Source of the DNA: Streptomyces sp. AM 4-1-1
GTDB lineage: Bacteria; Actinomycetota; Actinomycetes; Streptomycetales; Streptomycetaceae
NCBI RefSeq assembly: GCF_029167625.1
Contig: NZ_CP119145.1
Coordinates: forward strand, 1,798,001-1,862,000
Length of the DNA stretch: 64,000 bases
Direction: 5' to 3'
Made by a program: the position numbers and the translations under genes. Under the pieces are notes generated by a model that had not been told where the DNA came from, made no database searches, and saw only the letters and a list, made by a program, of their open reading frames with translations. Below, one piece after another: positions 8,852 to 17,158 of this stretch (positions within the stretch are counted from its first letter, which is position 1; every line of letters starts with the position of its first letter).

Positions 8852-9472
8852 ACGAGTCCCCCTTCTGTCAGCGTGTCTGCAGCGTATGGGGCCACTCTGA
8901 CATCAGGCCGTCCCGGACTCTGCGAGAGGTTCCATCCATCGCTCGTCGGTCGCTTCCGCTCTACCGGGCCTTTACCGGAGACGAGGACACAGCAGCAGAC
9001 GACAGCCTGCCGGTCAGGCTCAAGCCCGTCCGCATCCGCCGCCCCGAGGAGATCGGCCTTCGCGAGCGACTCCACGCCCAGTCCCACCCGAACGAGCAGG
9101 CCCACCGCTAGCACCCACGATCAATCTCGCCGATAACCGCTGGCTCGCTGTTTTCCCAGTCCGTACCAGTCTGGTCACTGAAAGTGATCAGAGCTACCCC
9201 GCAAGGCCGTTTTCTGTTCGGGCAGTTTCCTTACCCCGGCCTGCGCACCAGACGGGCCGGCATCCACGGTCCCTCCGCTGCCAGCCCGGTACTCGACCGG
9301 CCGCGCCGCGGATGACAACCCCACGCGCAGACAGCAAGTAAATGGGACAACGAATCAGCCCGGAGACACCGTCGTCTGGACACGACTACGCCGCCCCGGC
9401 CCCTGTACAGCCCCTGGGGCTAGGTATCAGCTCTCAAGGCAGCCGCCCTGACCGCGAGCGATAACCTCGATC
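8852..9472. other. Non-coding or eroded stretch between DUF262 and vapB remnant
   Basis: No intact gene was found in these 620 bases. The frame ending in a stop at 9109-9111 on the plus strand gives a protein-like tail (FTGDEDTAADDS, then RIRRPEEIGLRERLH) without a convincing start or ribosome site; it may be the worn end of a lost gene. The rest has no coding bias, repeats or strong hairpins. Such a stretch fits an island that has been losing genes. Confidence 0.4.
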
Positions 9473-9667
9473 ACCTACTCCGCCACAGGTCAGACCGCGC
9501 TGCGGGAAGTCACGGCCCGCTACCGGCGCCTGCGGGCACTCGATGAGGCCCGCGAACTGGTGGCCGAGGGCGCTCTGGACATCGACCTACTGCTGCACAA
9601 GCGCGTATACCGCCCCACAAGCGCGGGCGCGGCGACCGACGACCGCGGCACCGGGGCGCACGGGTGA
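9473..9667 (+). pseudogene. vapB: VapB-type antitoxin remnant, N-terminus lost
   Basis: From about 9497 the frame reads ALREVTARYRRLRALDEA and RELVAEGALDIDLLL, the C-terminal half of actinobacterial VapB antitoxins that contacts the PIN toxin. The usual N-terminal DNA-binding part (MSxTxIDLDDEAL..., about 35 residues) is missing and replaced by unrelated residues. No ATG, GTG, CTG or TTG start is present in the open frame upstream, which is closed by a TGA at 9449. The stop overlaps the vapC GTG by 4 bases (GTGA), preserving the ancestral operon joint. The remnant cannot autoregulate. Confidence 0.7.
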
Positions 9668-10072
9668 CCATCGCCGGCTACCTCATCGACACCTCCGCCC
9701 TCGCCCGCGTCCTCCTCCGCCAGAACACCGCCCAATGGGACAACAGGATCGCCGCCGGCCTCATCGCGATCTGCGACATCACCGAACCGGAAGTCCTCTA
9801 CTCAGCCCGCTACGGACCGCACCTGCTTGAAGGCGGCCCTCGACGCCCACTACGCCTGGTGCCCCAAACCCGACGGCGTCTACCACCGCTCCCGCATCAC
9901 CCAGGAACAGCTAACCGCCAAGGGAGAACACCGCAGCGCGGGCCCCGGCGACCTGCTGGTGGCCGCAGCCGCGGAAGAGGCGGGACTCACCCTCCCCCAC
10001 TACGACCGCGACTTCGAAACCATCGCCCGCACAACAGACCAGCCGGTCCGCACGATCGACCTCAAGCAGTAG
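9664..10072 (+). pseudogene. vapC: VapC-type PIN-domain ribonuclease toxin, frameshifted
   Basis: Two frames together make one PIN-domain toxin. The first, from GTG 9664, reads AGYLIDTSALARVLLRQN and ends with the family segment TEPEVLYSAR near 9808. The rest is in the +1-shifted frame: LKAALDAHYAWCPKPDGVY, then GEHRSAGPGDLLVAAAA and HYDRDFETIA, stopping at 10072. The break lies at about 9808-9825, where several residues of the usual linker also seem to be lost. All four acidic PIN positions (D in LIDTS, E in TEPEV, D in GDLL, D in HYDRD) survive in the pieces, so inactivation appears recent. With its antitoxin damaged, loss of the toxin is expected. Confidence 0.8.
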
Positions 10073-10103
10073 AGCTCGCGCGGCACCGACGAACACCGAG
10101 CCT

Positions 10104-10131
10104 CTGACCGACCCGCCCGCCTGGCGGTCAG
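10104..10131. terminator. Small hairpin after vapC remnant
   Basis: CTGACCG (10104-10110) pairs with CGGTCAG (10125-10131) over a 14-base GC-rich loop, 31 bases past the vapC stop. It may be the old terminator of the vapBC operon; there is no T-run. Confidence 0.3.
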
Positions 10132-10417
10132 TCCGCTGCGGCCCGGGCCGTCTCCCGCCACCCAGAGGTCACCGGGCGACACCACCTCCGGATCCTCGCG
10201 TCCAGCCAGCGTCCAGAATTCGACGTCCAGACGCTCACACAGCCCACCCACGACGCCATCCTCCAGCCGTGGGCCGATACGTCTACGCAGGTCAGAGTGA
10301 CCTCAACTAACGCTGATGGCAACGGAGTCGAACTCACGAGCAGCGGATTCAGCCCCGTGAACCAACGCCCTGAATCCGCACCCCAGATGAGACGTTTCCG
10401 CAGGTCAAAGGCGCGCA
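10132..10417. other. Gene-free junction between island remnant and tRNA 3' end
   Basis: No gene recognised. It contains a 15-bp dyad AGGTCA-GAG-TGACCT (10289-10303) and the hairpin at 10343-10379. Because it touches the 3' end of a tRNA gene, it is where an attachment-site scar of an integrative element would be expected. No integrase and no obvious duplicated tRNA 3' end are visible inside the window. Confidence 0.35.
10343..10379. terminator. 10-bp perfect hairpin downstream of tRNA
   Basis: GCGGATTCAG (10343-10352) and CTGAATCCGC (10370-10379) are perfect complements over a 17-base loop. It lies about 40 bases past the 3' end of the minus-strand tRNA, so it may end that transcript. Confidence 0.4.
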
Positions 10418-10420
10418 TGG

Positions 10421-10494
10421 TGGGGCGGGTGGGACTCGAACCCACGGCCGACGGATTATGAGTCCGCTGCTCTAACCGGCTGAGCTACCGCCCC
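10421..10494 (-). tRNA. tRNA with CAU anticodon (elongator Met or Ile2)
   Basis: Read on the minus strand the gene starts GGGGCGGTAGCTCAG and ends CCGCCCC plus discriminator A; CCA is encoded next (10420-10418). The 7-bp acceptor stem is perfect. The anticodon loop is CTCATAA, giving anticodon CAU. The stem context (GGACTCATAATCC) and the variable loop resemble tRNA-Ile2, whose C34 is changed to lysidine by TilS, but elongator tRNA-Met shares this loop, so the charge identity is left open. Its 3' end faces the defence island. Confidence 0.92.
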
Positions 10495-10750
10495 TTTTCG
10501 GCGTGGCGCGTACAAGTGTGCGCGCCGTCTGCCGCAGCATAGCCGGTCATACGATTTCTCGCTTCGGACGGTCGGCATCACCTGCCCATGAGGACCGCGC
10601 TGCTCGCTGCCCGGTTCCGGACGGCTCGAAGTGGACGCGAAAGAGTCACCGCGAGCCGCCGGAAACCGGGTGAAAGCCGGGCGAAAGCCAGATGGAAACC
10701 CGGCTGTTCCGGTCGGCCGCTCACCGCGTCATCGTGAAGCCATGGACACG

Positions 10751-10772
10751 AAAAAGGACCCCGAAGGGTCCT
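10751..10772 (-). terminator. Intrinsic terminator after the tRNA-Asn pair
   Basis: On the minus strand AGGACCC-TTCG-GGGTCCT is followed at once by five T residues: a 7-bp stem with a stable UUCG loop and a U-run, a textbook intrinsic terminator. It lies about 12 bases past the 3' end of the second tRNA-Asn. Confidence 0.9.
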
Positions 10773-10783
10773 CTTCCGTTCTG

Positions 10784-10856
10784 CTCCCCCGACTGGACTC
10801 GAACCAGTAACCCTCCGGTTAACAGCCGAATGCTCTGCCAATTGAGCTACAGGGGA
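10784..10856 (-). tRNA. tRNA-Asn (GTT), downstream copy
   Basis: The minus strand reads TCCCCTGTAGCTCAATTGG at the 5' end, an anticodon loop CTGTTAA (anticodon GTT), and a 3' acceptor arm CGGGGGA with discriminator G. All four arms fold. It lies 5 bases after the other tRNA-Asn and differs from it mainly by changes in the anticodon stem. The two are co-transcribed and share the terminator at 10751-10772. Confidence 0.95.
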
Positions 10857-10861
10857 CCGCG

Positions 10862-10934
10862 CTCCCCCGACTGGACTCGAACCAGTAACCTGCCGGTTAA
10901 CAGCCGGCTGCTCTGCCAATTGAGCTACAGGGGA
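10862..10934 (-). tRNA. tRNA-Asn (GTT), upstream copy
   Basis: Near-identical to the neighbouring tRNA-Asn, with the same D arm, T arm and CTGTTAA loop but an anticodon stem of AGCCGG/CCGGC type. It is first in the minus-strand tandem pair. Tandem Asn tRNAs are common in streptomycetes. Confidence 0.95.
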
Positions 10935-11120
10935 TTGCTGCATCGCCTCGAACGTACCTGCCTGGCTGCTGCCGGGCGGCGCGCGTTCGCTGCGACACAT
11001 ACATTAGCGCAAGCAGGGGGGTGCTCCGCCAATCGGTGTCGCGCGGGGTGATCCCGGGCTTCCCGGGGTAGGCGGGCAGCACACGTCACGGAGCTCACGG
11101 AACAAGGAAGGGTGGCAGCC

Positions 11121-11423
11121 ATGCGGTACCGGCTCACGTTCATCGCCGGACTGGCCCTCGGTTACGTGCTCGGCACGCGCGCCGGGCGCGAGCGCTACGA
11201 GCAACTGAGGAAGTCCGCGCGCCAGGTCGCCCAGAACCCGGCCGTACGCAACGCCGCCGAGGCCGCCGCGCAGAGCGGCCGGGAGATCGCGGACAAGGCG
11301 TATCACTCGGTGAGCGAGAAGGTCGGGGACAAGGTGCCGTCCGCCGTGTCCGACCGGGTGCGTTCGCTGCGGGACCGGGGGCCGGGGGGCCGGGCCGACG
11401 ACTGGGGCACCACCGCGACCTGA
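11121..11423 (+). CDS. YtxH-like small membrane-associated protein
   Basis: A 100-residue protein starting MRYRLTFIAGLALGYVLGTR: one hydrophobic, glycine-zipper-like N-terminal segment followed by a charged amphipathic helical tail (RERYEQLRKSARQVAQNP, later KVGDKVPSAVSDRVRSL). This layout matches YtxH-domain proteins, which are single-pass inner-membrane proteins of poorly known role, some linked to general stress. The ATG at 11121 is preferred over the in-frame GTG at 11112 because AAGGAAGGG (11104-11112) lies 8 bases before it. It stands alone between the tRNA genes and a sugar kinase. Confidence 0.75.
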   Translation: MRYRLTFIAGLALGYVLGTRAGRERYEQLRKSARQVAQNPAVRNAAEAAAQSGREIADKAYHSVSEKVGDKVPSAVSDRVRSLRDRGPGGRADDWGTTAT

Positions 11424-11650
11424 GGCGCGCGACGCGCCCACAGCGCCCGACAGCGGCGAGAGCGGCGACAGCGGCGAGATGAGAGTGGTGGGAGCGGAGG
11501 GTTCGATGATCCCTGTGGGGTCGTCGGCCCCTCCGTTCCGCGCGTCCGGCCCTCCGTTCTCCGCGTCGGACCTTCCGCTCTCCGCGTAGGCCCCTCGCGC
11601 TGCCGTGCCACCGGTTCGGGAAACCTCCGGCGGTGCGGCAGAATCTCGGT

Positions 11651-13096
11651 ATGGGGATAGTCGCCGGATTGGACAGTTCTTCCGCCTTCACGCACATCGT
11701 CGTCTGCGACGCGGACACGGGCGCGGTGCTGCGGCAGGGGTATGCCGCACACCCCGTCGAGGCGAAGGCCACCGAGATCGACCCGCAGGTCTGGCTGCTC
11801 TCGCTCGGCGAGGCCGCCGGAGGCGGGCTGCTCGAAGGCGTGCAGGCCATCGGGGTGTCGGCGCAGCAGCACGGTCTGGTACCGCTGGACCACCTGGGCA
11901 ATCTGGTCCGCCCCGCGCTGCTCGGCAACGACAAGCGGGCGCAGGCCGCCGCAGCCGATCTGGTCGACGGGCTCGGCGGGCGGCAGGCCTGGGCCGAGGC
12001 CGTGGGGGCCGTGCCGCAGGCCGCGCAGCCGGTGTCCAAGCTGCGCTGGCTGGCGCGGACCGAGCCGGAGGCCGCGCGCCGGGTCGCCGCGGTCCTCCAG
12101 CCGCACGACTGGCTCGTGTGGCAGTTGCTCGGGCGTCCGGCCCGCCGGACCACCGACCGGGGCGCGGCCTCGGGCACCGGGTACTGGTCGGCGGGCGACG
12201 CCGCGTACCGGCCGGATCTGGTCGAGCTGGCGCTGGGGCAGCCGGCCGCGTTGCCCGAGGTGCTCGGTCCCTCCGACGCCGCCGGTACGACGCCGGAGGG
12301 CCTGCTGATCTCCGCGGGTACCGGCGAGACGATGGCGGCGGCCTTCGGGCTCGGTGTCGGGGTCGGTGACGCGGTCGTGTCGCTGGGGGCCTCGGGGTCG
12401 GTGATGGCGGTGCACCACGAGGCGCTGGCCGATCCGACCGGGATGATCACGTCGTTCGCCGATGCCACCGGGATGCATCTGCCGGTGGTGTACACCTCGA
12501 ACGCGGTACGGGCGTTGCGGGGCACCGCCGAGATGCTGGGCGTCACGGATCTGGACGAGTTGTCGGCGCTGGCGCTGAAGTCGACGCCGGGGGCCTCCGG
12601 GCTCGTCCTGCTGCCGTATCTGGAGGGCGAGCGCACCCCGCGCCTGCCGCACACCGCGGGCACGCTGAGCGGGCTGCGGCGTGAGTCGATGAAGCCGGAG
12701 CACCTGGCGCGGGCGGCCTTCGAGGGGATGCTGTGCTCGCTGGCCGACGCCCTGGACGTGCTGCGGCACCGGGGGGTCGGGGTGCGGCGGGTGTTCCTGC
12801 TCGGGGCGGCCGCCGAGCTGCCCGCGGTGCAGGCGCTGACGCCCGCGCTGTTCGGTACGCAGGTCGTCGTGCCGCAGCCCGCGCAGTACGCGGCCCTCGG
12901 CGCGGCCCGGCAGGCGGCCTGGGCACTGGGGGTCTCGCGGGGGATGCTCGATCCGCGCACTCCCCCGGCCTGGCGGGGCGCGGCGGCGCAGGTGCTGGAG
13001 CCGGGCGAGGAACTGGCGGTCGGCCAGGCCGTGCGTCAGCAGTACGCCGCCACCCGGGAGCAGATCCATCCGGAGGCGTTCGGTCCCGGGCACTGA
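11651..13096 (+). CDS. FGGY-family carbohydrate kinase (xylulokinase-like)
   Basis: ATP-dependent sugar kinase of 481 residues with the two-domain actin-like fold. The N-terminal domain begins MGIVAGLDSSS, the phosphate-1 loop, and has IGVSAQQHGLV, typical of xylulokinases. The C-terminal domain shows VSLGASGSVMAVHH, LLPYLEGERTPRLP, and a VFLLGAAAELPAVQAL adenosine region where canonical kinases have GGGAKS. The substrate cannot be told from sequence alone; no transport or isomerase genes are adjacent, so xylulose is only the nearest guess. The ATG at 11651 is chosen over the GTG at 11633 because FGGY proteins begin directly with the phosphate loop. Confidence 0.82.
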   Translation: MGIVAGLDSSSAFTHIVVCDADTGAVLRQGYAAHPVEAKATEIDPQVWLLSLGEAAGGGLLEGVQAIGVSAQQHGLVPLDHLGNLVRPALLGNDKRAQAAAADLVDGLGGRQAWAEAVGAVPQAAQPVSKLRWLARTEPEAARRVAAVLQPHDWLVWQLLGRPARRTTDRGAASGTGYWSAGDAAYRPDLVELALGQPAALPEVLGPSDAAGTTPEGLLISAGTGETMAAAFGLGVGVGDAVVSLGASGSVMAVHHEALADPTGMITSFADATGMHLPVVYTSNAVRALRGTAEMLGVTDLDELSALALKSTPGASGLVLLPYLEGERTPRLPHTAGTLSGLRRESMKPEHLARAAFEGMLCSLADALDVLRHRGVGVRRVFLLGAAAELPAVQALTPALFGTQVVVPQPAQYAALGAARQAAWALGVSRGMLDPRTPPAWRGAAAQVLEPGEELAVGQAVRQQYAATREQIHPEAFGPGH

Positions 13097-13188
13097 GCCG
13101 GGGCGGTTGTGCAGCGGGGCAAGTCGGTTGTCCGGTGGGGCGGTTGATCAGGCCGTGACAGGGTGTGCGCGGTCCTGTCCGGTGCGTC

Positions 13189-13206
13189 CCACCCCCGGGT
13201 GGTTTT
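13189..13206 (+). terminator. Weak hairpin plus T-run after sugar kinase
   Basis: CCACC-CCCG-GGTGG is followed by TTTT (13203-13206). It lies about 90 bases after the kinase stop and before the ABC exporter operon. The stem is short, so this is a weak candidate. Confidence 0.35.
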
Positions 13207-13303
13207 GACCCGGGCTTGAGGAAAAACGTTCGCGGTCGCGGTGTCGCGTACCGGAAACTGGGTCGACTCCCGACCTTCTTCGCTGCCGACTCGAGAGACA
13301 CGC

Positions 13304-15037
13304 GTGCTCATAAAACTTCTACGGACCTATCTCGGGCCGTACAGAAAACCCATTCTGCTGCTGGTCGCCTTCCAGCTGTTGCAAACCTGCGCCACTCTCT
13401 ATCTGCCCACCCTGAACGCCGACATCATCGACAACGGTGTCATCAAAGGTGACGCCGGGTACATCCTGGCCTTCGGCGGCATCATGCTCGCCGTGTCCGT
13501 CGTCCAGGTGCTCTGCAACATCGCCGCCGTCTTCTACGGAGCCCGTACGGCGTCCGCTCTGGGCCGGGACGTGCGGGCCTCGGTCTTCGACCGGGTGCAG
13601 TCGTTCTCCGCCCGGGAGGTCGGGCGTTTCGGGGCGCCCTCGCTGATCACCCGTACCACCAACGACGTCCAGCAGGTCCAGACGCTGGTCCTGATGTCGT
13701 TCACGCTGATGGTCTCGGCGCCGATCATGTGCGTCGGCGGCATCATCATGGCGCTCGGCCAGGACGTACCCCTCTCGGCGGTGCTGCTGGCCGTGGTGCC
13801 GGTGCTCGGCATCGCGGTGAGCCTGATCGTCAAGCGGATGCGCCCCCTGTTCCGCACGATGCAGGTGCGGCTCGACAAGGTGAACCGGGTGCTGCGCGAG
13901 CAGATCACCGGCAACCGCGTCATCCGCGCGTTCGTCAAGGACTCCTACGAGGAGGAGCGGTTCCGCGGCGCCAACACCGAGCTGACGGACGTCGCGCTGT
14001 CCACGGGCCGGCTGATGGCGCTGATGTTCCCGACCGTGATGACGGTGGTGAACGTGTCGTCGATCGCGGTCGTCTGGTTCGGCGCGCACCGCATCGACAG
14101 CGGCGGGATGGAGATCGGCGCGCTGACGGCGTTCCTGGCGTATCTGATGCAGATAGTGATGGCGGTCATGATGGCCACCTTCATGTTCATGATGGTGCCG
14201 CGCGCCGAGGTGTGCGCTGAGCGCATCCAGGAGGTGCTGGGCACCGATTCGAGCGTGGTGCCGCCGAGGAATCCGGTACGGGAGCTGCGCCGGCACGGTC
14301 ATCTGGAGGTGCGCGGCGCCGAATTCGCGTACCCGGGTGCCGAGCAGCCGGTGCTGCGCTCGGTCGATCTGGTGGCGCGGCCCGGGGAGACCACCGCGAT
14401 CATCGGGTCGACGGGCAGCGGGAAGTCGACGCTGCTGGGTCTGGTGCCCCGGCTGTTCGACGTGACGGACGGCGAGGTGCTGGTCGACGGCACGGACGTG
14501 CGGACGCTGGAGCCGACGCTGCTGGCGAAGACCGTGAGTCTCGTACCGCAGAAGCCGTATCTGTTCTCCGGGACGGTCGCGACGAATCTGCGGTACGGGA
14601 ATCCGGACGCCACCGACGAGGAGTTGTGGCACGCCCTGGAGGTGGCGCAGGCCAAGGAGTTCGTGGAGCGGCTGGAGCACGGTCTGAACGCGCCGATCTC
14701 CCAGGGCGGCACGAATGTCTCCGGTGGGCAGCGGCAGCGGCTGGCGATCGCCAGGACGCTGGTGCAGCGGCCGGAGATCTATCTGTTCGACGACTCGTTC
14801 TCCGCGCTGGACTACGCGACCGACGCGGCGCTGCGCGGGGCTCTGCTGCGGGAGACCGCCGAGGCGACCGTGGTGATCGTGGCGCAGCGGGTGTCCACCA
14901 TCCGCGACGCCGACCGGATTCTGGTGCTGGACGAGGGCCGGGTCGTGGGGACCGGTACCCATCAGGAGCTGATGGAAGGCAATGAGACATACCGGGAGAT
15001 CGTGCTCTCCCAGCTGACGGAAGCGGAGGCCGCGTAA
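13304..15037 (+). CDS. ABC exporter half-transporter, degenerate-site partner
   Basis: A 577-residue type I ABC exporter: six membrane segments (about residues 15-310), then an ATPase domain with Walker A GSTGSGKST (about 14404-14430), signature VSGGQRQR (about 14717) and Walker B YLFDDSFSALD. The residue after the Walker B aspartate is D rather than the catalytic E, marking the non-hydrolysing site of a heterodimer. GTG 13304 is preferred over an upstream GTG in frame because a GAGAG site lies about 8 bases before it and because the protein then starts at the first exporter helix. The stop shares a base with the next gene, its partner. Likely role: efflux of a hydrophobic drug, lipid or peptide; substrate unknown. 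Confidence 0.88.
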   Translation: MLIKLLRTYLGPYRKPILLLVAFQLLQTCATLYLPTLNADIIDNGVIKGDAGYILAFGGIMLAVSVVQVLCNIAAVFYGARTASALGRDVRASVFDRVQSFSAREVGRFGAPSLITRTTNDVQQVQTLVLMSFTLMVSAPIMCVGGIIMALGQDVPLSAVLLAVVPVLGIAVSLIVKRMRPLFRTMQVRLDKVNRVLREQITGNRVIRAFVKDSYEEERFRGANTELTDVALSTGRLMALMFPTVMTVVNVSSIAVVWFGAHRIDSGGMEIGALTAFLAYLMQIVMAVMMATFMFMMVPRAEVCAERIQEVLGTDSSVVPPRNPVRELRRHGHLEVRGAEFAYPGAEQPVLRSVDLVARPGETTAIIGSTGSGKSTLLGLVPRLFDVTDGEVLVDGTDVRTLEPTLLAKTVSLVPQKPYLFSGTVATNLRYGNPDATDEELWHALEVAQAKEFVERLEHGLNAPISQGGTNVSGGQRQRLAIARTLVQRPEIYLFDDSFSALDYATDAALRGALLRETAEATVVIVAQRVSTIRDADRILVLDEGRVVGTGTHQELMEGNETYREIVLSQLTEAEAA

Positions 15038-16968
15038 TGGCCGGGCCTGGCGGGCGCATGATGGCGGGCGGAGCTCCCACCGAGCGGTCCATGGACTTCA
15101 AGGGCTCCGGCAAACGGCTGCTGGGGAGGTTCGGCAGCGAGAAGACCTCGCTGTACCTGATGCTCGCGGCGGGTGTGCTGAGTGTCGCGTTCTCGGTGAT
15201 CGGGCCGAAGATCCTCGGCCGGGCCACCGACCTGGTGTTCGCCGGGGTCATCGGTGCCCGGATGTCGGCCGGGACGACCAAGGCGCAGGCGGTCGAGGCC
15301 GCCCGGCACAGCGACAACGGTCTGGCGGACCTGCTGTCCAAGGTGGACTTCGTCCCCGGGCAGGGCATGGACTTCGGCGCGATCCGTGACGTACTGCTGC
15401 TGGCGCTGGCGGTCTACGTGGGCGCGGGGCTGCTGATGCTGGTGTCGACGCGGCTGTCGATCCGGGTCATCAACCGGGTCGTCTTCCAGTTGCGCGAGGA
15501 CCTTCAGACGAAGATGTCGCGGCTGCCGCTGTCGTACTTCGACCAGCAGAAGCGCGGGGAGGTGCTGAGTCGGGCGACGAACGACATCGACAACATCTCG
15601 CAGACGATGCAGCAGACGATGGGCCAGCTCATCAACTCGCTGCTGACCATCGTCGGTGTGCTGGTGATGATGTTCTGGATCTCGCCGCTGCTGGCGCTGG
15701 TGGCGCTGGTGACGGTGCCGCTGTCGCTGGTGGTGGCGACGAAGGTCGGCAAGCGGTCGCAGCCGCAGTTCGTGCGGCAGTGGAAGGTGACGGGCAAGCT
15801 CAACGCCCATATCGAGGAGATGTACACCGGGCACGCGCTGGTGAAGGTCTTCGGGCGGCAGGACGAGTCCGCGAAGGACTTCGCTGAGCAGAACGACGCG
15901 CTGTACGAGGCCGGCTTCAAGGCGCAGTTCAACAGCGGGATCATGCAGCCGCTGATGATGTTCGTCTCGAATCTGAACTACGTGCTGATCGCGGTCGTCG
16001 GTGGGCTGCGGGTGGCCTCCGGGGCGCTGTCGATCGGTGATGTGCAGGCGTTCGTCCAGTACTCGCGGCAGTTCTCGATGCCGCTCACCCAGGTCGCCTC
16101 GATGGCGAACCTGGTCCAGTCGGGTGTGGCGTCGGCCGAGCGGGTCTTCGAACTGCTCGACGCGGAGGAGCAGGGCGCCGATCCGTCGCCGAAGGCGGCC
16201 GAGCGGCCGGCCGAGGCGCTCGGCCGGGTCGCGCTGGAGCGGGTGTCGTTCCGTTACGACCCGGAGAAGCCGCTCATCGAGGATCTGTCGCTGAGCGTGG
16301 AGCCCGGTCAGACGGTCGCGATCGTCGGGCCGACCGGTGCGGGCAAGACCACGCTGGTCAATCTGCTGATGCGGTTCTACGAGGTGTCGGAGGGCCGGAT
16401 CGCGGTCGACGGCGTCGACGTGTCGAAGATGTCGCGCGACGACCTGCGGGCCGGGATCGGCATGGTCCTCCAGGACACCTGGCTGTTCGGGGGGACGATC
16501 GCGGAGAACATCGCGTACGGCGCCTCGCGCGAAGTCGGCCAGGAGGAGATCGAGGAGGCGGCGAGGGCGGCCCACGCCGACCGCTTCATCCGTACCCTGC
16601 CGGACGGTTACGACACGGTGATCGACGACGAGGGGTCCGGGGTCAGCGCGGGCGAGAAGCAGCTGATCACCATCGCTCGGGCGTTCCTGTCCGATCCGGT
16701 GATCCTGGTGCTCGACGAGGCGACCAGCTCGGTGGACACCCGTACCGAGGTGCTGATCCAGAAGGCGATGGCCCGGCTGGCGCACGGCCGTACGAGCTTC
16801 GTGATCGCGCACCGGCTCTCCACCATCCGGGACGCCGACGTGATCCTGGTCATGGAGAACGGCTCGATCGTCGAACAGGGCACGCATGAGGGGCTGTTGG
16901 CCGCCAAGGGAGCGTACGCGCGGCTGTACGCGGCGCAGTTCGCGCAGGCGGTCGCCGAAGTGGACTGA
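15037..16968 (+). CDS. ABC exporter half-transporter, catalytic partner
   Basis: A 643-residue partner of the preceding exporter. It has a longer N-terminal cytoplasmic part and an extra insert after the first helix (about 65-110, acidic and polar), six membrane segments, then Walker A GPTGAGKTT (16327-16353), a signature GVSAGEKQL that departs from SGGQ, and Walker B VLDEATSSVD with the catalytic glutamate. The consensus Walker B here combines with the normal signature of the partner to form the active site; the altered signature pairs with the D-type Walker B of the partner. This is the arrangement of heterodimeric exporters such as TmrAB and BmrCD. Start and stop are coupled with the upstream gene. 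Confidence 0.9.
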   Translation: MAGPGGRMMAGGAPTERSMDFKGSGKRLLGRFGSEKTSLYLMLAAGVLSVAFSVIGPKILGRATDLVFAGVIGARMSAGTTKAQAVEAARHSDNGLADLLSKVDFVPGQGMDFGAIRDVLLLALAVYVGAGLLMLVSTRLSIRVINRVVFQLREDLQTKMSRLPLSYFDQQKRGEVLSRATNDIDNISQTMQQTMGQLINSLLTIVGVLVMMFWISPLLALVALVTVPLSLVVATKVGKRSQPQFVRQWKVTGKLNAHIEEMYTGHALVKVFGRQDESAKDFAEQNDALYEAGFKAQFNSGIMQPLMMFVSNLNYVLIAVVGGLRVASGALSIGDVQAFVQYSRQFSMPLTQVASMANLVQSGVASAERVFELLDAEEQGADPSPKAAERPAEALGRVALERVSFRYDPEKPLIEDLSLSVEPGQTVAIVGPTGAGKTTLVNLLMRFYEVSEGRIAVDGVDVSKMSRDDLRAGIGMVLQDTWLFGGTIAENIAYGASREVGQEEIEEAARAAHADRFIRTLPDGYDTVIDDEGSGVSAGEKQLITIARAFLSDPVILVLDEATSSVDTRTEVLIQKAMARLAHGRTSFVIAHRLSTIRDADVILVMENGSIVEQGTHEGLLAAKGAYARLYAAQFAQAVAEVD

Positions 16969-16997
16969 GGTGGCGGCGGTTTCGGCGGTGCCGGTCC

Positions 16998-17035
16998 GGC
17001 CCGCTCCCGGGCGGTACGCCGTCCGGGAGCGGGCC
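16998..17035. terminator. 13-bp perfect hairpin between ABC operon and hrdA
   Basis: GGCCCGCTCCCGG (16998-17010) pairs perfectly with CCGGGAGCGGGCC (17023-17035) over a 12-base loop, 30 bases after the exporter stop. It sits between convergent genes and can serve both strands, although there is no T-run. Its right arm is part of the direct repeat at 17022-17103. Confidence 0.6.
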
Positions 17036-17103
17036 GGAGGTCTTCGTACGGCTCCGGGCGTACGGTTCCGGGAGCGGGCCGGAGGTCTTCGTACGGCTCC
17101 GGG
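17022..17103. repeat. Two copies of a 37-bp direct repeat
   Basis: The 37 bases at 17022-17058 (beginning TCCGGGAGCGGGCCGGAG) recur without change at 17067-17103, with a period of 45. The repeats lie in the non-coding gap between the ABC operon and hrdA, and each copy contains one arm of the adjacent hairpin, so a second alternative hairpin is possible. Confidence 0.85.
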
Positions 17104-17158
17104 GCGGGCGTTTTCGTACGGGCTCGGGGCGCTGCCGGTCCCCGTGCCTGTACCGCGT

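Noticed and set aside
8818..9111. 97-codon plus-strand frame overlapping the DUF262 start
   Set aside because: It has no ribosome site, its first part is antisense to DUF262, and no family is recognised. Only its tail looks protein-like, noted as possible gene debris.
10132..10417. Attachment-site core next to the tRNA
   Set aside because: A second copy of the tRNA 3' end was looked for in this stretch and not found, and no integrase is in the window; the island idea is kept only as an inference.
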